A stretch of DNA of 64,000 nt from Schlesneria paludicola DSM 18645 (GTDB taxonomy: Bacteria > Planctomycetota > Planctomycetia > Planctomycetales > Planctomycetaceae): NCBI RefSeq assembly GCF_000255655.1, contig NZ_JH636434.1, positions 294,977-358,976 of the forward strand, in the 5' to 3' direction. The notes beneath the pieces are model-generated. The model was not told the origin of the DNA, searched no databases, and saw only the letters and a list, made by a program, of their open reading frames with translations. Positions 1 through 10,159 of this stretch are shown in pieces; the stretch's first letter is position 1, and every line of letters starts with the position of its first letter. The position numbers and the translations under genes were made by a program.

Positions 1-2
1 CA

Positions 3-608
3 CTCGGTCAGGAACTTCCCCCTTCTGATCGTGAATTGCTTGCCACCTACTTGGGGATGATCGAACGCGAATCGACACGCTGTCAGCAGATCACGTCGCG
101 CGTCCTTGATTTTGCACGAGGGACCAATGGTCCGAAAACTCGGCAGGACTTGACCAAGATTGTGGCCGAAGTGCTTGATATGGTGACGCATATGAGCAAG
201 TTTGACGGACACACGATCATCTTCGACCGAAGTCGGCCCCATCTGGCGGATGTCAGTGCCGCAGAGATTAAACAGGTCGTGCTGAATCTGGTCGCAAACG
301 GGCTCGAGGCGATCAGCGGCAAGGGCACGATGACAATTCAGATTCTGGAACTGGTGGATGAAGTGGTCATCAGCGTACAAGATAATGGCTGCGGAATGAC
401 CGCCTCGGTCATTCAAAACTTGTACGAACCCTTCTTTACTGAAAAGGCCAATGGCAAAGGAACGGGACTGGGGCTTTCGATCACGAATCGAATCGTGAGT
501 GATCATGGCGGTCGAATTGAAGCGACCAGCGAAGGACCGGGGCATGGAAGTACGTTTCGCGTGCACCTGCCACGGTGTGCCAAGCCCGCCAGTTCGTCCG
601 CGGCCTGA
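3..608 (+). CDS. Sensor histidine kinase, C-terminal part (cut by left window edge)
   Basis: The frame is open from the first bases of the window, so the N-terminus, including the phospho-accepting His, lies outside. What remains is the end of the dimerisation helix (IERESTRCQQITSRVLDFAR) followed by a full HATPase_c domain: an N box (LNLVANGLEAI), G1 box (DNGCGM), F box (YEPFFTEK) and G2 box (GTGLGLSI). This is the ATP-binding and autophosphorylation half of a two-component kinase. The N box has Gly where Ala is common (NLVANG), a mild change. The spacing matches NtrB/AtoS-type kinases that partner sigma-54-type response regulators, but no regulator is visible here. The TGA stop lies 41 bp before queA. 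The signal sensed cannot be read from this part. Confidence 0.9.
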   Translation, partial: LGQELPPSDRELLATYLGMIERESTRCQQITSRVLDFARGTNGPKTRQDLTKIVAEVLDMVTHMSKFDGHTIIFDRSRPHLADVSAAEIKQVVLNLVANGLEAISGKGTMTIQILELVDEVVISVQDNGCGMTASVIQNLYEPFFTEKANGKGTGLGLSITNRIVSDHGGRIEATSEGPGHGSTFRVHLPRCAKPASSSAA

Positions 609-649
609 TCCGTGCCTGGTCCCCGTTTCCGAAGAGCCAAGACGATCTG

Positions 650-1720
650 ATGTCTCGTTATGACCTGCTTTCCACGTACGACTATCAGCTACCGGACGAC
701 TTTATCGCCAAGGAGCCGCTGGCCGAACGCGATGCGTCGCGGCTAATGGTTGTCGATCGCCAGTCGGGTTCGATCGAACACCGGCGCATTCGTGATTTGC
801 CTGCGCTGCTGTACGCAAACGACTGTCTCGTTCTGAACAATAGTCGTGTCCTGCCGGCACGGCTGTTTGGCGTACGAACCGCCACGGGCGGAAAGTGGGA
901 AGGTCTGTACCTCAGTTCGACCTCGACGGGGTTGTGGCGATTGATCGGCCAAACCCGCGGATATCTTCGCCTTGGAGAAACGATCACGCTTGCGAATGAC
1001 GGCGGGGAAACGCTGCAGTTGAAGCTGATCGAGAAAGAAGCGGACGGAATCTGTCAGTTCGAGCCACTGCGATGTGAAGGCGTGCTTGAACTGCTGCCAC
1101 GATTTGGAACCGTTCCATTGCCGCCGTACATGGATCGTAAGCAGGCCACTGCCAACGACTGGGAACGATACCAGACGACGTATGCGCAATGCCCAGGGTC
1201 GGTCGCCGCCCCCACAGCGGGACTACACTTCACCCCCGAACTGCTTGACGCTTGCCGTCAAAAGGGAATCGGGCGAGCGGAAGTCACACTGCATGTGGGG
1301 ATTGGAACGTTTCGGCCGGTTTCGGTCGAAAATCTGACCGAACACCGCATGCACTCGGAATGGTGTGAAGTACCGCAGGAGACAGCCGACACCTTGTCGG
1401 CCGCTCGATCCGCTCACGGCCGGATCGTCGCGGTGGGAACGACCAGTTTACGGACGCTGGAATCTGCAATTCCGACAGCAGAAACATCGGCCGTGACCCC
1501 ATTTCAGGCATGGCAAGGCGAAACGAATCTCTTTGTTCGACCGCCGTATCGCTTTCGCTCGACCGATATCTTGCTGACCAATTTCCATTTACCGAAATCG
1601 ACGCTGCTGATGCTCGTCGCGGCATTTGGAGGCCTGGATTTGATTCTCGAAGCGTACCGCATTGCAATTGCCGAGCGATATCGCTTCTTCAGTTACGGCG
1701 ATGCGATGCTGATTGTGTAA
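650..1720 (+). CDS. queA: S-adenosylmethionine:tRNA ribosyltransferase-isomerase
   Basis: QueA transfers and isomerises the ribosyl part of SAM onto 7-aminomethyl-7-deazaguanine in tRNA, giving epoxyqueuosine at the wobble position of GUN anticodons. The product of about 356 residues has the normal family length. It opens with YDYQLPDDFIAKEPLAERDASRLMVVDR and carries the signature segments NNSRVLPARLFG, PTAGLHFT, LHVGIGTFRPV and ATTS-like VGTTSLRTLES, then the C-terminal TNFHLPKSTLLMLVAAFGG. The ATG at 650 fits the family N-terminus; an in-frame GTG/TTG extension upstream would overlap the kinase gene and add unconserved sequence. No other queuosine gene is nearby, and no preQ1 riboswitch was recognised upstream. 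Confidence 0.96.
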   Translation: MSRYDLLSTYDYQLPDDFIAKEPLAERDASRLMVVDRQSGSIEHRRIRDLPALLYANDCLVLNNSRVLPARLFGVRTATGGKWEGLYLSSTSTGLWRLIGQTRGYLRLGETITLANDGGETLQLKLIEKEADGICQFEPLRCEGVLELLPRFGTVPLPPYMDRKQATANDWERYQTTYAQCPGSVAAPTAGLHFTPELLDACRQKGIGRAEVTLHVGIGTFRPVSVENLTEHRMHSEWCEVPQETADTLSAARSAHGRIVAVGTTSLRTLESAIPTAETSAVTPFQAWQGETNLFVRPPYRFRSTDILLTNFHLPKSTLLMLVAAFGGLDLILEAYRIAIAERYRFFSYGDAMLIV

Positions 1721-1785
1721 CGGGGCGCTCAGGCCATTTTTGTCGTCGTAGCAGAAATCGGCGTGACGTGATCCAGAGAACCTGA

Positions 1786-1814
1786 ACCAGGGACGGACTT
1801 TGACTGTCCCTGGT
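1786..1814. terminator. Hairpin downstream of queA, possible terminator or repeat unit
   Basis: ACCAGGGAC at 1786-1794 pairs perfectly with GTCCCTGGT at 1806-1814 across an 11-base loop. There is no clear T tract, so intrinsic termination is uncertain. It could equally be a dispersed palindromic repeat. Confidence 0.4.
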
Positions 1815-2011
1815 CCCACCGACAAGCGGAATTGATATCCGGGCCGACAAACCGCCGGAAAACTTCACCAAAAACCCCGATTGTTCGTGTTCCGCGGATA
1901 CTTACCAACGTGCTGAAATCTGCTCACTCTCGTGGCTGGCGGTTCGACATCTGCGGGCAACTGGATTACAGTAGAGGTTTCAGAACCAGCTTTTCGACGT
2001 ATGGACGTTCA

Positions 2012-2109
2012 CAGCCTGTTGAAATAACGGGAACAGGCACCGTGGCGTTCGTGATGTGATGGCGTTTTCGAGTCTGAGCGGAGTCAGTCCCCGTTATTTC
2101 AACAGGCTG
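2012..2109. repeat. 98-bp element with perfect 20-bp terminal inverted repeats (MITE-like), copy 1
   Basis: The left arm at 2012-2031 (starting CAGCCTGTTGAAATAACG) is the exact reverse complement of the right arm at 2090-2109. A related element lies at 35506-35601 and shares the right arm and the internal GCAGGCACCGT / GAGTCAGTCCCCG type sequence. It has no coding capacity. The size, terminal repeats and second copy suggest a non-autonomous mobile element or a palindromic intergenic repeat; no transposase is present in the window. Confidence 0.75.
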
Positions 2110-2140
2110 CGATCGCTTTTTTGATTGACCGAGTTGTCTG

Positions 2141-2533
2141 ATGAATGATGCCAGCGGACCTGATTTTTCAAAATCTGATCTGATCCCCGTGATCGCGCAA
2201 GATGACGCGACGGGCGACGTGTTAATGCTCGCTTATATGAATCGCGAAGCGTACGAAGAAACGTTGCGAACCGGGCGGGTTTGTTATTACAGCCGCAGCC
2301 GCCAGAAGCTGTGGCGAAAGGGCGAAGAGAGCGGCCATGTTCAGGAATTGAAAGCTCTGTTCTTCGATTGCGACGCCGATACGCTTCTTGCGAAAGTGAC
2401 GCAAATCGGCGGTGCCGCGTGTCACGAGGGGTACCGTAGTTGCTTCTTTCGCCGGGTTGACCCCCAGACGAATGCGGTCTCCGTCGTCGGAGATCGCGTG
2501 TTCGATCCCAAGGCGGTTTACAAGAAATCGTAG
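2141..2533 (+). CDS. hisI: Phosphoribosyl-AMP cyclohydrolase
   Basis: HisI opens the adenine ring of phosphoribosyl-AMP, the third step of histidine synthesis, using a zinc ion. The 130-residue product is a stand-alone cyclohydrolase, not fused to HisE. It shows the family core: [37 protein letters not shown], and the metal-binding segments [10 protein letters not shown] and [11 protein letters not shown], whose cysteines are the expected zinc ligands and whose DCDAD acidic residues bind Mg. The next plus-strand gene is hisG, 136 bp downstream, so the two may form a small his operon separate from the other his genes. Confidence 0.96.
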   Translation: MNDASGPDFSKSDLIPVIAQDDATGDVLMLAYMNREAYEETLRTGRVCYYSRSRQKLWRKGEESGHVQELKALFFDCDADTLLAKVTQIGGAACHEGYRSCFFRRVDPQTNAVSVVGDRVFDPKAVYKKS

Positions 2534-2669
2534 GCTGTCCGTGCGAGCCCTCGCACGGTATCACTGTAAGATTGCACCACTCCCATTCCGCGTCGCTGAA
2601 GTTGACCAGTGAGTCTGCAGGCTCCCGCAGAATATCTCCTTTTCGCTCCTCTTTCCAAACGAAGCTCCG

Positions 2670-3548
2670 ATGTCTGAAAAGATCCTCAAGCTGGGAATTC
2701 CTGCTGGAAATCTCCAGGAAGCCACTGCTGAACTGTTCAAAAAGGCGGGGTACAACATCAAGTTCTCGTCCCGCTCGTACTATCCCGAAATCGACGATAG
2801 CGAAATCGAGTGCATGTTGATTCGTGCCCAGGAAATGGCGCGGTATGTCGAACAGGGTGTGCTTGACGCCGGGATTACCGGGTACGACTGGATTCTCGAA
2901 AACAATGCGCAGGTCCATCAGGTTTGCGAACTGATGTTTTCAAAGGTCAGTCGCCGCCCAGTCCGCTGGGTTCTGTGCGTCCCGAATGATTCTCCCGTGA
3001 AGTCGGTGAAGGATCTTGAAGGAAAACGGATTGCGACCGAAGCGGTTGGAATGACGCGACAGTATCTTGAAAAACACGGTGTCAAAGCACAGGTGGAGTT
3101 TTCGTGGGGTGCCACAGAAGTGAAGCCGCCCAAACTGGCGGACGCGATTGTGGAAATCACCGAGACCGGAAATTCGCTGCGTGCGAACAATCTGCGGATC
3201 GTCGACGAACTGATGCAAAGCACCACGCGGATGATCGCCAATAACGCCGCATGGGGCGATACGTGGAAACGCGAAAAGCTCGAGAACATTGCACTGATGT
3301 TGCAGGGGTGCCTGGCGGCCGAAGGGAAAGTCGGGATCATGATGAATGTTCGGCGCACCGACCTCGCTTCAGTGATTCGCGAGTTGCCCGCGCTGCAGAA
3401 ACCGACTGTGTCATCGCTTTCCGATCCTGATTGGGTCGACGTCAATACCATTGTCGACGAATCGTTCGTGCGAAAAATTGTCCCACGATTAAAGGCGGCA
3501 GGCGCCAGAGGAATCGTAGAATATCCCATCAACAAGATCATTGACTGA
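2670..3548 (+). CDS. hisG: ATP phosphoribosyltransferase, long form
   Basis: HisG joins ATP and PRPP, the committed first step of histidine synthesis. The 292-residue product has the long-form length, with a C-terminal ACT-like regulatory domain, so it should work as a hexamer without HisZ and be feedback-inhibited by histidine. Visible landmarks are the N-terminal [13 protein letters not shown], the substrate-binding run [34 protein letters not shown], the PRPP loop area [22 protein letters not shown], and the regulatory tail [18 protein letters not shown]. It follows hisI on the same strand. A hairpin directly after the stop is a likely terminator. Confidence 0.96.
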   Translation: MSEKILKLGIPAGNLQEATAELFKKAGYNIKFSSRSYYPEIDDSEIECMLIRAQEMARYVEQGVLDAGITGYDWILENNAQVHQVCELMFSKVSRRPVRWVLCVPNDSPVKSVKDLEGKRIATEAVGMTRQYLEKHGVKAQVEFSWGATEVKPPKLADAIVEITETGNSLRANNLRIVDELMQSTTRMIANNAAWGDTWKREKLENIALMLQGCLAAEGKVGIMMNVRRTDLASVIRELPALQKPTVSSLSDPDWVDVNTIVDESFVRKIVPRLKAAGARGIVEYPINKIID

Positions 3549-3550
3549 TC

Positions 3551-3575
3551 GCACTGCGACGGGATGTCGTAGTGC
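3551..3575 (+). terminator. Hairpin after hisG, likely terminator
   Basis: GCACTGCGAC (3551-3560) pairs with GTCGTAGTGC (3566-3575) with one wobble and a 5-base loop, 3 bp after the hisG stop. No strong T tract follows. Confidence 0.45.
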
Positions 3576-3598
3576 TTGAAATGCCGTTCTGAGATGCC

Positions 3599-4330
3599 AT
3601 GGAGTATCGTCGGATGTCTTTTCAACGATTCTCGTCGCAACGAGCCTCGGGCTTTCGGCTGTCGGATTGGCTGATCGTCATTCTGCTGGTGTCCGTCGCA
3701 GGATGGGTCTGGTGGCAGAGCGATCCGTCACCGACGGAAGAACCGAATTCGGAAATTGGATCGATTAACGGTCCGGTCGTTCCGCCCCGAAGTGTGACGC
3801 TGCCCGACGAAGACGCGCCGTCTTCCGCAGAAATGCACCCCGACGAGGAATCATCTGGGCGTACGACGACCAATGAGAAGCCAGATGAAGCATCGTCGGA
3901 CGCCCCGGGGCTTCGGCAACGCGATCGGTCGCATGGACATGCTGACGCGAAGCGCAATGGAACAGAGCATCGAGCCAACAAGCGTGAGCTTCATGCCCGA
4001 GAAGGTTCGCTCAAAATCGCCAATCAGACGATTCGCGATCTGTCCGGGCGAATCGTTTTCCGCGGAACCGTCGACCTCAAACCGACGATCGATCGGATCG
4101 AACGTGGCGATCCTCATCGGCATCGAAATGATGGCACGATCTTTCAAAACCGCGAGCGACGGATTCCCGCCAAAGGCACGGGCTACTATAAAGAGTATGT
4201 CCATCCGACGCCGGGGGAAACGGGGCCGGGACCGCAGCGTGTGATCATTGGACAGGAAGGTGAGATCTGGTACACGCCAGACCACTACCGCACGTTCTAT
4301 CGCATCAATTCGGGCGAAGACGAACGCTGA
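3599..4330 (+). CDS. Membrane-anchored guanyl-type ribonuclease (barnase/RNase Sa fold)
   Basis: The 243-residue product has a positively charged N-terminus, one membrane segment (about residues 23-39, ending WVWW), a long acidic low-complexity linker (40-130) and a C-terminal domain of about 105 residues. That domain matches the microbial N1/T1/Sa ribonuclease pattern: DGTIFQNRER (178-187), GYYKEYVHPTPG with the predicted general base Glu199, GPQRVIIG with Arg214, and YTPDHYRTF with the predicted general acid His229. These align with Glu54, Arg69 and His85 of RNase Sa. Such enzymes cleave RNA after guanosine and normally act outside the cell. No barstar-like inhibitor is visible nearby. The start may be Met1 or Met6 (3614); both keep the anchor. 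Ribonuclease family is confident; biological role is inference. Confidence 0.82.
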   Translation: MEYRRMSFQRFSSQRASGFRLSDWLIVILLVSVAGWVWWQSDPSPTEEPNSEIGSINGPVVPPRSVTLPDEDAPSSAEMHPDEESSGRTTTNEKPDEASSDAPGLRQRDRSHGHADAKRNGTEHRANKRELHAREGSLKIANQTIRDLSGRIVFRGTVDLKPTIDRIERGDPHRHRNDGTIFQNRERRIPAKGTGYYKEYVHPTPGETGPGPQRVIIGQEGEIWYTPDHYRTFYRINSGEDER

Positions 4331-4336
4331 TACAAT

Positions 4337-4365
4337 GCCGCCTCGCATGGGGACGTCGAGGCGGC
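4337..4365. terminator. Hairpin between convergent RNase and folD genes
   Basis: GCCGCCTCG (4337-4345) is perfectly complementary to CGAGGCGGC (4357-4365) with an 11-base loop. Its place between two converging genes suits a shared terminator, although no T tract is present. Confidence 0.5.
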
Positions 4366-4398
4366 GCGAATCGTTTGCGTCGCACTGCTGCAATCGTC

Positions 4399-5265
4399 TC
4401 AGGCATCAGACTGCAGCTTGGCGGCCGTCAGCGTATTCTCAAGCAGCATTGCAATCGTCATTGGACCGACCCCGCCCGGAACGGGAGTAATGGCCGACGC
4501 TATCGCGGAAACGGGCTCCCAATCGACATCGCCAACCAGGCGATCTCCCACACGATTGATGCCGACATCAATCACAACGGCACCTGGACGGACCATCTCG
4601 GCCGTGACGAACCGAGGCTGTCCAATGGCTGCGATCAGAATGTCGGCCGTCCGTGTGATCTCGGCCAGATTCTTGGTCCGGCTATGACAGATGGTGACCG
4701 TGGCGTTGGCGGTTTCCCCCTTTTGCACCAGCATCAGGCTGACCGGCTTGCCGACGATTTCGCTACGTCCCAGAACGACGACATGTGCCCCGTCGACTGT
4801 CACATTGGACTCACGCAGCAGCACCTGGACGGCTCGCGGCGTACAGGGTAGGAATCGAGGCCGGCCCTGTGCCATCCGTCCGACATTTTCGGGATGAAAA
4901 CAGTCGACGTCCTTGATCGGCGACACCGCGTCCAAGACGGTTGTTTCGTCAATGGCTTTTGGCAACGGCAGTTGAACGAGAATTCCGCTGACGGTTTCGT
5001 CGGCATTCAGCCGGGCGATCAATTCCAAGAGTTCTTGTTGCGTGGTGGAGTCAGGAAGCCGATGCACGTCGCTGGCGATCCCGACTTTGGAACAGGCTTG
5101 TTCCTTGTTTCGGACGTACACGTGACTGGCAGGGTTGTCCCCGACCAGAATTGCGGCCAGCTTGGGAGAACGATTCGCGACATTGCGAAACGCGACGACA
5201 TCCGCTGCCAGACGTTCGCGAATTGATGCGGCGATGGCTTTGCCATCAATCACTTTTGCGGTCAT
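4399..5265 (-). CDS. folD: Bifunctional methylenetetrahydrofolate dehydrogenase / methenyltetrahydrofolate cyclohydrolase
   Basis: FolD interconverts 5,10-methylene-, 5,10-methenyl- and 10-formyl-tetrahydrofolate in the cytoplasm, supplying one-carbon units for purines and formyl-Met. The product of about 288 residues has the full family length. It contains the catalytic YVRNK motif (Tyr-x-x-x-Lys), GILVQLPLPK, the NADP-binding run VVLGRSEIVGKPV, and the C-terminal signature TPVPGGVGPMTIAMLLENT. The ATG at 5265 (MTAKVIDGKAIA) is taken as start; a GTG nine codons upstream is possible. It stands alone on the minus strand, facing the RNase gene. Confidence 0.96.
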   Translation of the reverse strand: MTAKVIDGKAIAASIRERLAADVVAFRNVANRSPKLAAILVGDNPASHVYVRNKEQACSKVGIASDVHRLPDSTTQQELLELIARLNADETVSGILVQLPLPKAIDETTVLDAVSPIKDVDCFHPENVGRMAQGRPRFLPCTPRAVQVLLRESNVTVDGAHVVVLGRSEIVGKPVSLMLVQKGETANATVTICHSRTKNLAEITRTADILIAAIGQPRFVTAEMVRPGAVVIDVGINRVGDRLVGDVDWEPVSAIASAITPVPGGVGPMTIAMLLENTLTAAKLQSDA

Positions 5266-5517
5266 TGCAATGGGCTCTTTCGATGTTGTCACGGACCTGC
5301 AAATTCGTCCGGAGCGCCAGCGAGAGACGATGGGTCACGTGCCCCCCCGCCAGCCCAACGGGGGAGGAAGAACCTGAAGCGTCATTACTTTGTCGTCGGA
5401 CGTCCCGCACCAGTGGTCCAGCCGCTCTGTTCTGACAAGTTCTCGAACATCGCCCGCAGGCTCAGTGGCCTCTTCGCAGCGCGTTCCTCGATTCATCAAT
5501 CCAGCTTGGATGATTCA

Positions 5518-6987
5518 CTAAGCGAGAATTTCGTGCACGATCTTCCCATGCACGTCCGTTAGACGGAAGTCTCGCCCCTGTGCCCGGTAGGTCAATTTTT
5601 CATGATTAATGCCCAGCAAGTGCAAAATCGTGGCGTTCAGGTCGTGGACGTGAACAGGGTTGCTCGTGATGTTGTAGCTGAAATCGTCTGTTTCCCCGTG
5701 CACCATTCCCGGCTTGATCCCGCCGCCCGCCATCCACATCGTGAAATTGCGTGGATGATGATCTCGGCCGTAATTGTCTTTGGTCAGTGTTCCCTGGCTA
5801 TAAACGGTTCGTCCAAACTCACCGCCCCAAATCAGCAACGTATCTTCCAGCATGCCGCGCTGCTTCAGATCCTTGATTAGTGCCGCGCAAGGCTGATCGC
5901 AGCCCTTTGTCAGTTGGCGAATCTGCCCCGGCAGACTGCCGTGGTGATCCCAACCACGCAAAAAGACCTGGGTAAAGCGGACACCACGTTCTGCGAGTCG
6001 TCGGGCCAGTAGGCAGTTGTAGGCAAACGAACCTGGCTGAGTCACTTCGGGGCCGTACATGTCGAGAACATGCTTGGGTTCCTTCGAAATGTCTGCCAGT
6101 TCCGGAACCGAGGTCTGCATCCGAAACGCCATTTCGTATTGAGCGATACGCGCCGCAATTTCGGGGTCGCCGACTTCCGCCAACCGCTGCTGATTGAGCT
6201 CCCCCAAGCCGTCGAGCATCTGACGACGGACATTGCTGCTGACACCGGGTGGGTTGGTCAAATAGAGGACGGGATCACCCGATGATCGCAGCGACACGCC
6301 CGAATGTTTCGTTGGCAAGAAGCCGGACGCCCACATGCGGGAAAACAGGGCTTGGTTCATGCCGCCTGTTGCGAGACGCGAAATCAGCACGACGAACGAT
6401 GGCAAGTCTTCATTTGGACTGCCGATTCCGTAGGACAACCAAGCCCCCAGCGAGGGGCGTCCTGGCAGTTCGCTTCCCGTGGTCATGAACGTAATCGCGG
6501 GATCGTGATTGATCGCATCGGTGTGCATCGACTTCACGATGCAGATATCGTCCGCCACGCTCGCCATTTCCGGCAGCAGTTCGCTGATCCAGGCTCCATG
6601 CTGGCCGTGCTGAGCGAACTTGAACATTGACGGTGCGACCGGGAAGCGGGCTTGTCCCGAGGTCATGGTCGTGATCCGCTGGCCGTTTCGCACGGACTCT
6701 GGCAGGTCTTTATCGAAGTACTCTTCCAGTTTGGGCTTATAGTCCCACAAATCAAGTTGCGAAGGGCCGTCCGCCATGAACATCCAGATGACCCGCTTCG
6801 CCTTCGGCGCATGATGCAGTGCGGGCATCATGCCGAACGTCTGGCGTTCGCCGTCGGCCGCCAGATCACTTGCAAAAATGCTGGGGTTCATGCAGGCCCC
6901 CAGGGCTGCAGCACCCAAGCCTGTCGCTGATCGGCCGAAGAAATGTCGCCGAGTCATCGCCAGTTTGTATTCGAGAATTGGATCCAT
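5518..6987 (-). CDS. DUF1501 family exported protein (Tat substrate)
   Basis: The product of about 489 residues belongs to DUF1501, a family with an alkaline-phosphatase/sulfatase-like fold that is greatly expanded in planctomycetes. Its N-terminus carries a twin-arginine signal ([19 protein letters not shown]) and so should be exported folded. Family landmarks follow: [37 protein letters not shown] and [17 protein letters not shown]. The ATG at 6987 has an AGGAA ribosome site just upstream; a longer reading from 7023 is less likely. It lies immediately downstream of the PSCyt1/DUF1549/DUF1553 gene on the same strand, the classic planctomycete two-gene unit. The enzymatic activity of the pair is not established; roles in degrading complex sugars have been suggested. 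Confidence 0.93.
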   Translation of the reverse strand: MDPILEYKLAMTRRHFFGRSATGLGAAALGACMNPSIFASDLAADGERQTFGMMPALHHAPKAKRVIWMFMADGPSQLDLWDYKPKLEEYFDKDLPESVRNGQRITTMTSGQARFPVAPSMFKFAQHGQHGAWISELLPEMASVADDICIVKSMHTDAINHDPAITFMTTGSELPGRPSLGAWLSYGIGSPNEDLPSFVVLISRLATGGMNQALFSRMWASGFLPTKHSGVSLRSSGDPVLYLTNPPGVSSNVRRQMLDGLGELNQQRLAEVGDPEIAARIAQYEMAFRMQTSVPELADISKEPKHVLDMYGPEVTQPGSFAYNCLLARRLAERGVRFTQVFLRGWDHHGSLPGQIRQLTKGCDQPCAALIKDLKQRGMLEDTLLIWGGEFGRTVYSQGTLTKDNYGRDHHPRNFTMWMAGGGIKPGMVHGETDDFSYNITSNPVHVHDLNATILHLLGINHEKLTYRAQGRDFRLTDVHGKIVHEILA

Positions 6988-7036
6988 GGCAGGTTCCTGA
7001 TCGTGTAATCGGTCAAAAGGCATCGCGATGCGAAGC

Positions 7037-10000
7037 CTATTTCGTGATGGTTTCGTCGAGGTTGATCATAAGGTTTGCGACCATGGTCCACGCTGCGTAC
7101 TCCAGTGGATCAAGCGTGGTGTTTCGCGGAGAATCTCCGTAGGCCAGCAGATGCTCGGCCGATGCAGGATCGGCCGAGAACGCGGCTCGTTGCTTCTCCA
7201 GCGATTTCAGCAGGACTTCAAGCTCTTTTGCAGTGGGCGGACGAGCCGTAACCCAGCGGAAGCCGTACGTCATCTTGGCGTCTGGGGTCTGTCCCCCTTC
7301 CACCATCATCCGTTCGGCCAGTTTTCGCGCGGCATCAATGTATTGACGGTCGTTCATCAGTGCCAATGCCTGCAGTGGCGTGTTTGTCCGCGGCCGACGA
7401 ACCGTGCAGTTTTCGCGCGACGGAGCATCGAACGTCGACATTGATGGGGGCGGTGCCGTCCGTTTCCAGAACGTATAGAGACTGCGACGATACAAGGATT
7501 CGCCCGCGTCCGGTCGAAACTCTCGCGTATTGCTGCCGACAAAGGCGACCGCCTCCCAGATTCCTTCCGGTTGATACGGCTTCACGCTTTTTCCACCCGA
7601 ACGTTCGACCAGCAGTCCGCTGGAAAACAGGATCGAATCGCGAATGACTTCCGCATCAAATCGGAAGCGGGGACCGCGTGCGAGCAGCAAGTTCTCGGGA
7701 TCACGCGTTTGCAATGCATGAGGGACGTTGGCTGACTGCCGGTACGTGCCAGACATCAACATCAATTTGTGCATTCCCTTGATGTTCCAACCCGTACGGA
7801 TGAATTCCGTCGACAGCCAATCCAGTAGTTCTGGATGGGTTGGCCAGGTTCCTTGTGCACCAAAGTCTTCAGCCGTTTTCACGAGTCCGGTTCCGAAGAA
7901 CTGCTGCCAGTAGCGATTGACGATCACGCGCGACGTCAACGGATGATTCGGCGCGACCAGCCATTTCGCCAGGCCCAGCCTGTTATTCGGAGCTCCTTCC
8001 GGCAGCGGTGGCAGAATCGACGGCACGTTCCGCTCGACCTTTTCACCCTTTTTGTCATACGCACCGCGAATCAGCACGAATGTATCGCGCGGCTGAGCCA
8101 AGTCTTCGCTCACCATGGTGGCGGGAATCGCCGCATCCAAATCCTTCTTTTGCTTCTCAAGTTCCGCCGATTTGGCGAACAGGGGCGCGAAGATCGCTTT
8201 CGTTCCGATATTCACGTATTGGACGAAATAGTTCTGCAAGACTTTCTGCTGGTCGGCATTCCGCGTGCCCGATTCGACCTTCAACGCTTCCTGCACGGGG
8301 CCGGGCAATGCTTTGTTCGGGACGGGTTGTTCCGACCGTTCCCAAGCGATCTGGGAATCAAATTCGGTGGGTTTTGAGACCGACAATGTGACCGCACCTG
8401 CTCGGTCCCAGTAGCACGTTCCGCCAAATTGCGTAAAGGCCCAACCATTCAATTGAACACCGGGAAGAAGTCCAACATCTGCAGCAGAGACCTCAAGGCG
8501 TACCCACTCACCCATCTTGGGCAGCGGGCCAGCCAGGCGTTTTCCTGTCGAGTTCTTCGCACCAAATCCGATTGCGTCCTCGTCGCCCCAGTTGATGCGA
8601 TGGTCCCAGGTCCCATCGTTGAACTGAAGCATGATCGATTTCGGCGGGTTGGTGGGATCGAGATAAACATACGCGAACAGCGTGTCGCCCTCACCAATCT
8701 TCAGACCGGGATTCGCCCCGGTGAAGAAATGTTGTGACAATGCGGTCGCCGTTCTCTTCGATGCCTTTTCGCCCGAGTACACAGGTCCTTCGCCTTTGGT
8801 GATAAACGCCCAAGGGCTATCGCCTTGAAGTTGTGCTCCTGCGGGCAAGTTATCGTCATCAATCCAGACCACTTCACGCCGCAAGACGGCGAGTGCATCG
8901 GCGGCCGGTTCGGCGCCTTGAAGCGGGTCGACGTAGTTGATTTTCGAAAGCTCGGCGACGAGGGTCTGCTGAACCTGCGATGATTCGTCATTGAGGCCCT
9001 TCTGACGTTGTTTCTGTTCGTCATTGGGAAGCTTCAGCAGGGGCGGAGGTAACAAAGCGTTCCCATCCATCGCCTGATCGGCCATCGAATAGAAGTACGA
9101 GTACAGCGAATAGAATTCTTTTTGAGAGACGGGATCGAATTTGTGGCTGTGGCAAACGGCGCATTGCAGCGTCAGGCCCAGGAACACGGTTGAGAGCGCT
9201 TCTGTCCGGTCAACCGCGTATCGCACCAGGACCTCGTCATCGATCGAACCACCCTCGCCGGTGGTGACGTTGCAGCGATTGAAGCCCGAGGCAATTTTTT
9301 GTTCGACCGTAGCGCCAGGGATCAAGTCACCACCCAACTGTTCAATTGCGAACTGGTCGAAGGGGAGATTGCGATTGAAAGCGCTGATGACGTAGTCGCG
9401 ATACGGCCAAAGCGACCGTTCGTTGTCCAAGTGCAAGCCGTGTGTGTCACCGTAGCGTGCGGCGTCGAGCCAGATTCGGCCCTGGTGTTCGCCATAGCGG
9501 GTCGACGCGAGCAGCCGGTCGATGACACGTTCGTACGCTTGTTGTGAGTGGTCAGCCAGAAACGCGTCCACCTCGGCGGGTGTCGGTGGCAAGCCGGTCA
9601 AATCGATCGTCGCACGGCGAATCAGCGTAATCTTGTCCGCTTCCGGCGACGGTTCGAGTGATTCATTCTCCAGCTTCTTCAGAATGAACTGATCGATCTC
9701 ATTCCGCACATAATTGGTGAATCGAGTTGCCGGGGCCATGCGCCGCTCGGCAGCGAGAAACGACCAGTGCCCCTGATATTCAGCCCCTTCGGCGATCCAT
9801 TGTTTCAGGATTTCCACTTCGGCAGGAGTGAGGCTTTTCCCGCTATCCGCGGGCGGCATTTTTTCATCGGGATTGGACGAGGTGACCCGTTCCAGCAAAG
9901 TGCTGGCGGCTGCGTCGTGTGGCACGATTGCGGTATGGCCCGATTCCAACTTGGCGATGGCATCATCGCGCTTATCCAGCCGCAGACCGGCTTGAAGCTG

Positions 10001-10159
10001 GTTCTTGTCAGGGCCATGACAGAGATAACAATTGTTCGACAGAATCGGTCGAACATCGCGATTAAACTCAATCTTGCGATCCGCGGCATCGAGAACCGCA
10101 ATGCAGGAAAGCGACGTGAGCGCAACAATGACAGCGAAGCGAGGCTGCATAAGGCACAT
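7037..10159 (-). CDS. PSCyt1-DUF1549-DUF1553 (PSD1) exported cytochrome-like protein
   Basis: A large exported protein of about 1040 residues typical of planctomycetes. After a signal peptide ([20 protein letters not shown]) comes a planctomycete cytochrome c domain with the haem-binding motif CYLCH (about residues 44-48) and a later KMPPADSG axial-ligand region. DUF1549 (PSCyt2) follows, including [16 protein letters not shown] and ARYGDTHG, then a laminin-G-like insert (about 460-620), and C-terminal DUF1553 (PSD1) with [18 protein letters not shown] and [24 protein letters not shown]. Start choice is open: ATG at 10159 or 10150, the second with a better ribosome site. It is cotranscribed with the DUF1501 gene 49 bp downstream. 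Electron transfer or oxidative polysaccharide catabolism is inference. Confidence 0.92.
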   Translation of the reverse strand: MCLMQPRFAVIVALTSLSCIAVLDAADRKIEFNRDVRPILSNNCYLCHGPDKNQLQAGLRLDKRDDAIAKLESGHTAIVPHDAAASTLLERVTSSNPDEKMPPADSGKSLTPAEVEILKQWIAEGAEYQGHWSFLAAERRMAPATRFTNYVRNEIDQFILKKLENESLEPSPEADKITLIRRATIDLTGLPPTPAEVDAFLADHSQQAYERVIDRLLASTRYGEHQGRIWLDAARYGDTHGLHLDNERSLWPYRDYVISAFNRNLPFDQFAIEQLGGDLIPGATVEQKIASGFNRCNVTTGEGGSIDDEVLVRYAVDRTEALSTVFLGLTLQCAVCHSHKFDPVSQKEFYSLYSYFYSMADQAMDGNALLPPPLLKLPNDEQKQRQKGLNDESSQVQQTLVAELSKINYVDPLQGAEPAADALAVLRREVVWIDDDNLPAGAQLQGDSPWAFITKGEGPVYSGEKASKRTATALSQHFFTGANPGLKIGEGDTLFAYVYLDPTNPPKSIMLQFNDGTWDHRINWGDEDAIGFGAKNSTGKRLAGPLPKMGEWVRLEVSAADVGLLPGVQLNGWAFTQFGGTCYWDRAGAVTLSVSKPTEFDSQIAWERSEQPVPNKALPGPVQEALKVESGTRNADQQKVLQNYFVQYVNIGTKAIFAPLFAKSAELEKQKKDLDAAIPATMVSEDLAQPRDTFVLIRGAYDKKGEKVERNVPSILPPLPEGAPNNRLGLAKWLVAPNHPLTSRVIVNRYWQQFFGTGLVKTAEDFGAQGTWPTHPELLDWLSTEFIRTGWNIKGMHKLMLMSGTYRQSANVPHALQTRDPENLLLARGPRFRFDAEVIRDSILFSSGLLVERSGGKSVKPYQPEGIWEAVAFVGSNTREFRPDAGESLYRRSLYTFWKRTAPPPSMSTFDAPSRENCTVRRPRTNTPLQALALMNDRQYIDAARKLAERMMVEGGQTPDAKMTYGFRWVTARPPTAKELEVLLKSLEKQRAAFSADPASAEHLLAYGDSPRNTTLDPLEYAAWTMVANLMINLDETITK

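Larger units (their letters stand above)
1721..2140. other. Intergenic region between queA and hisI
   Basis: No credible gene in this 420 bp. It holds a hairpin just after queA (1786-1814) and a 98-bp inverted-repeat element (2012-2109) that ends about 30 bp before hisI. Short open frames here show no recognisable protein sequence. Confidence 0.7.

Noticed and set aside
2094-2918. 274-codon minus-strand frame
   Set aside because: It is antisense to hisI and the start of hisG and shows no family features.
2918-3640. 240-codon minus-strand frame opposite hisG
   Set aside because: Shadow of hisG; no recognisable protein features and no ribosome site.
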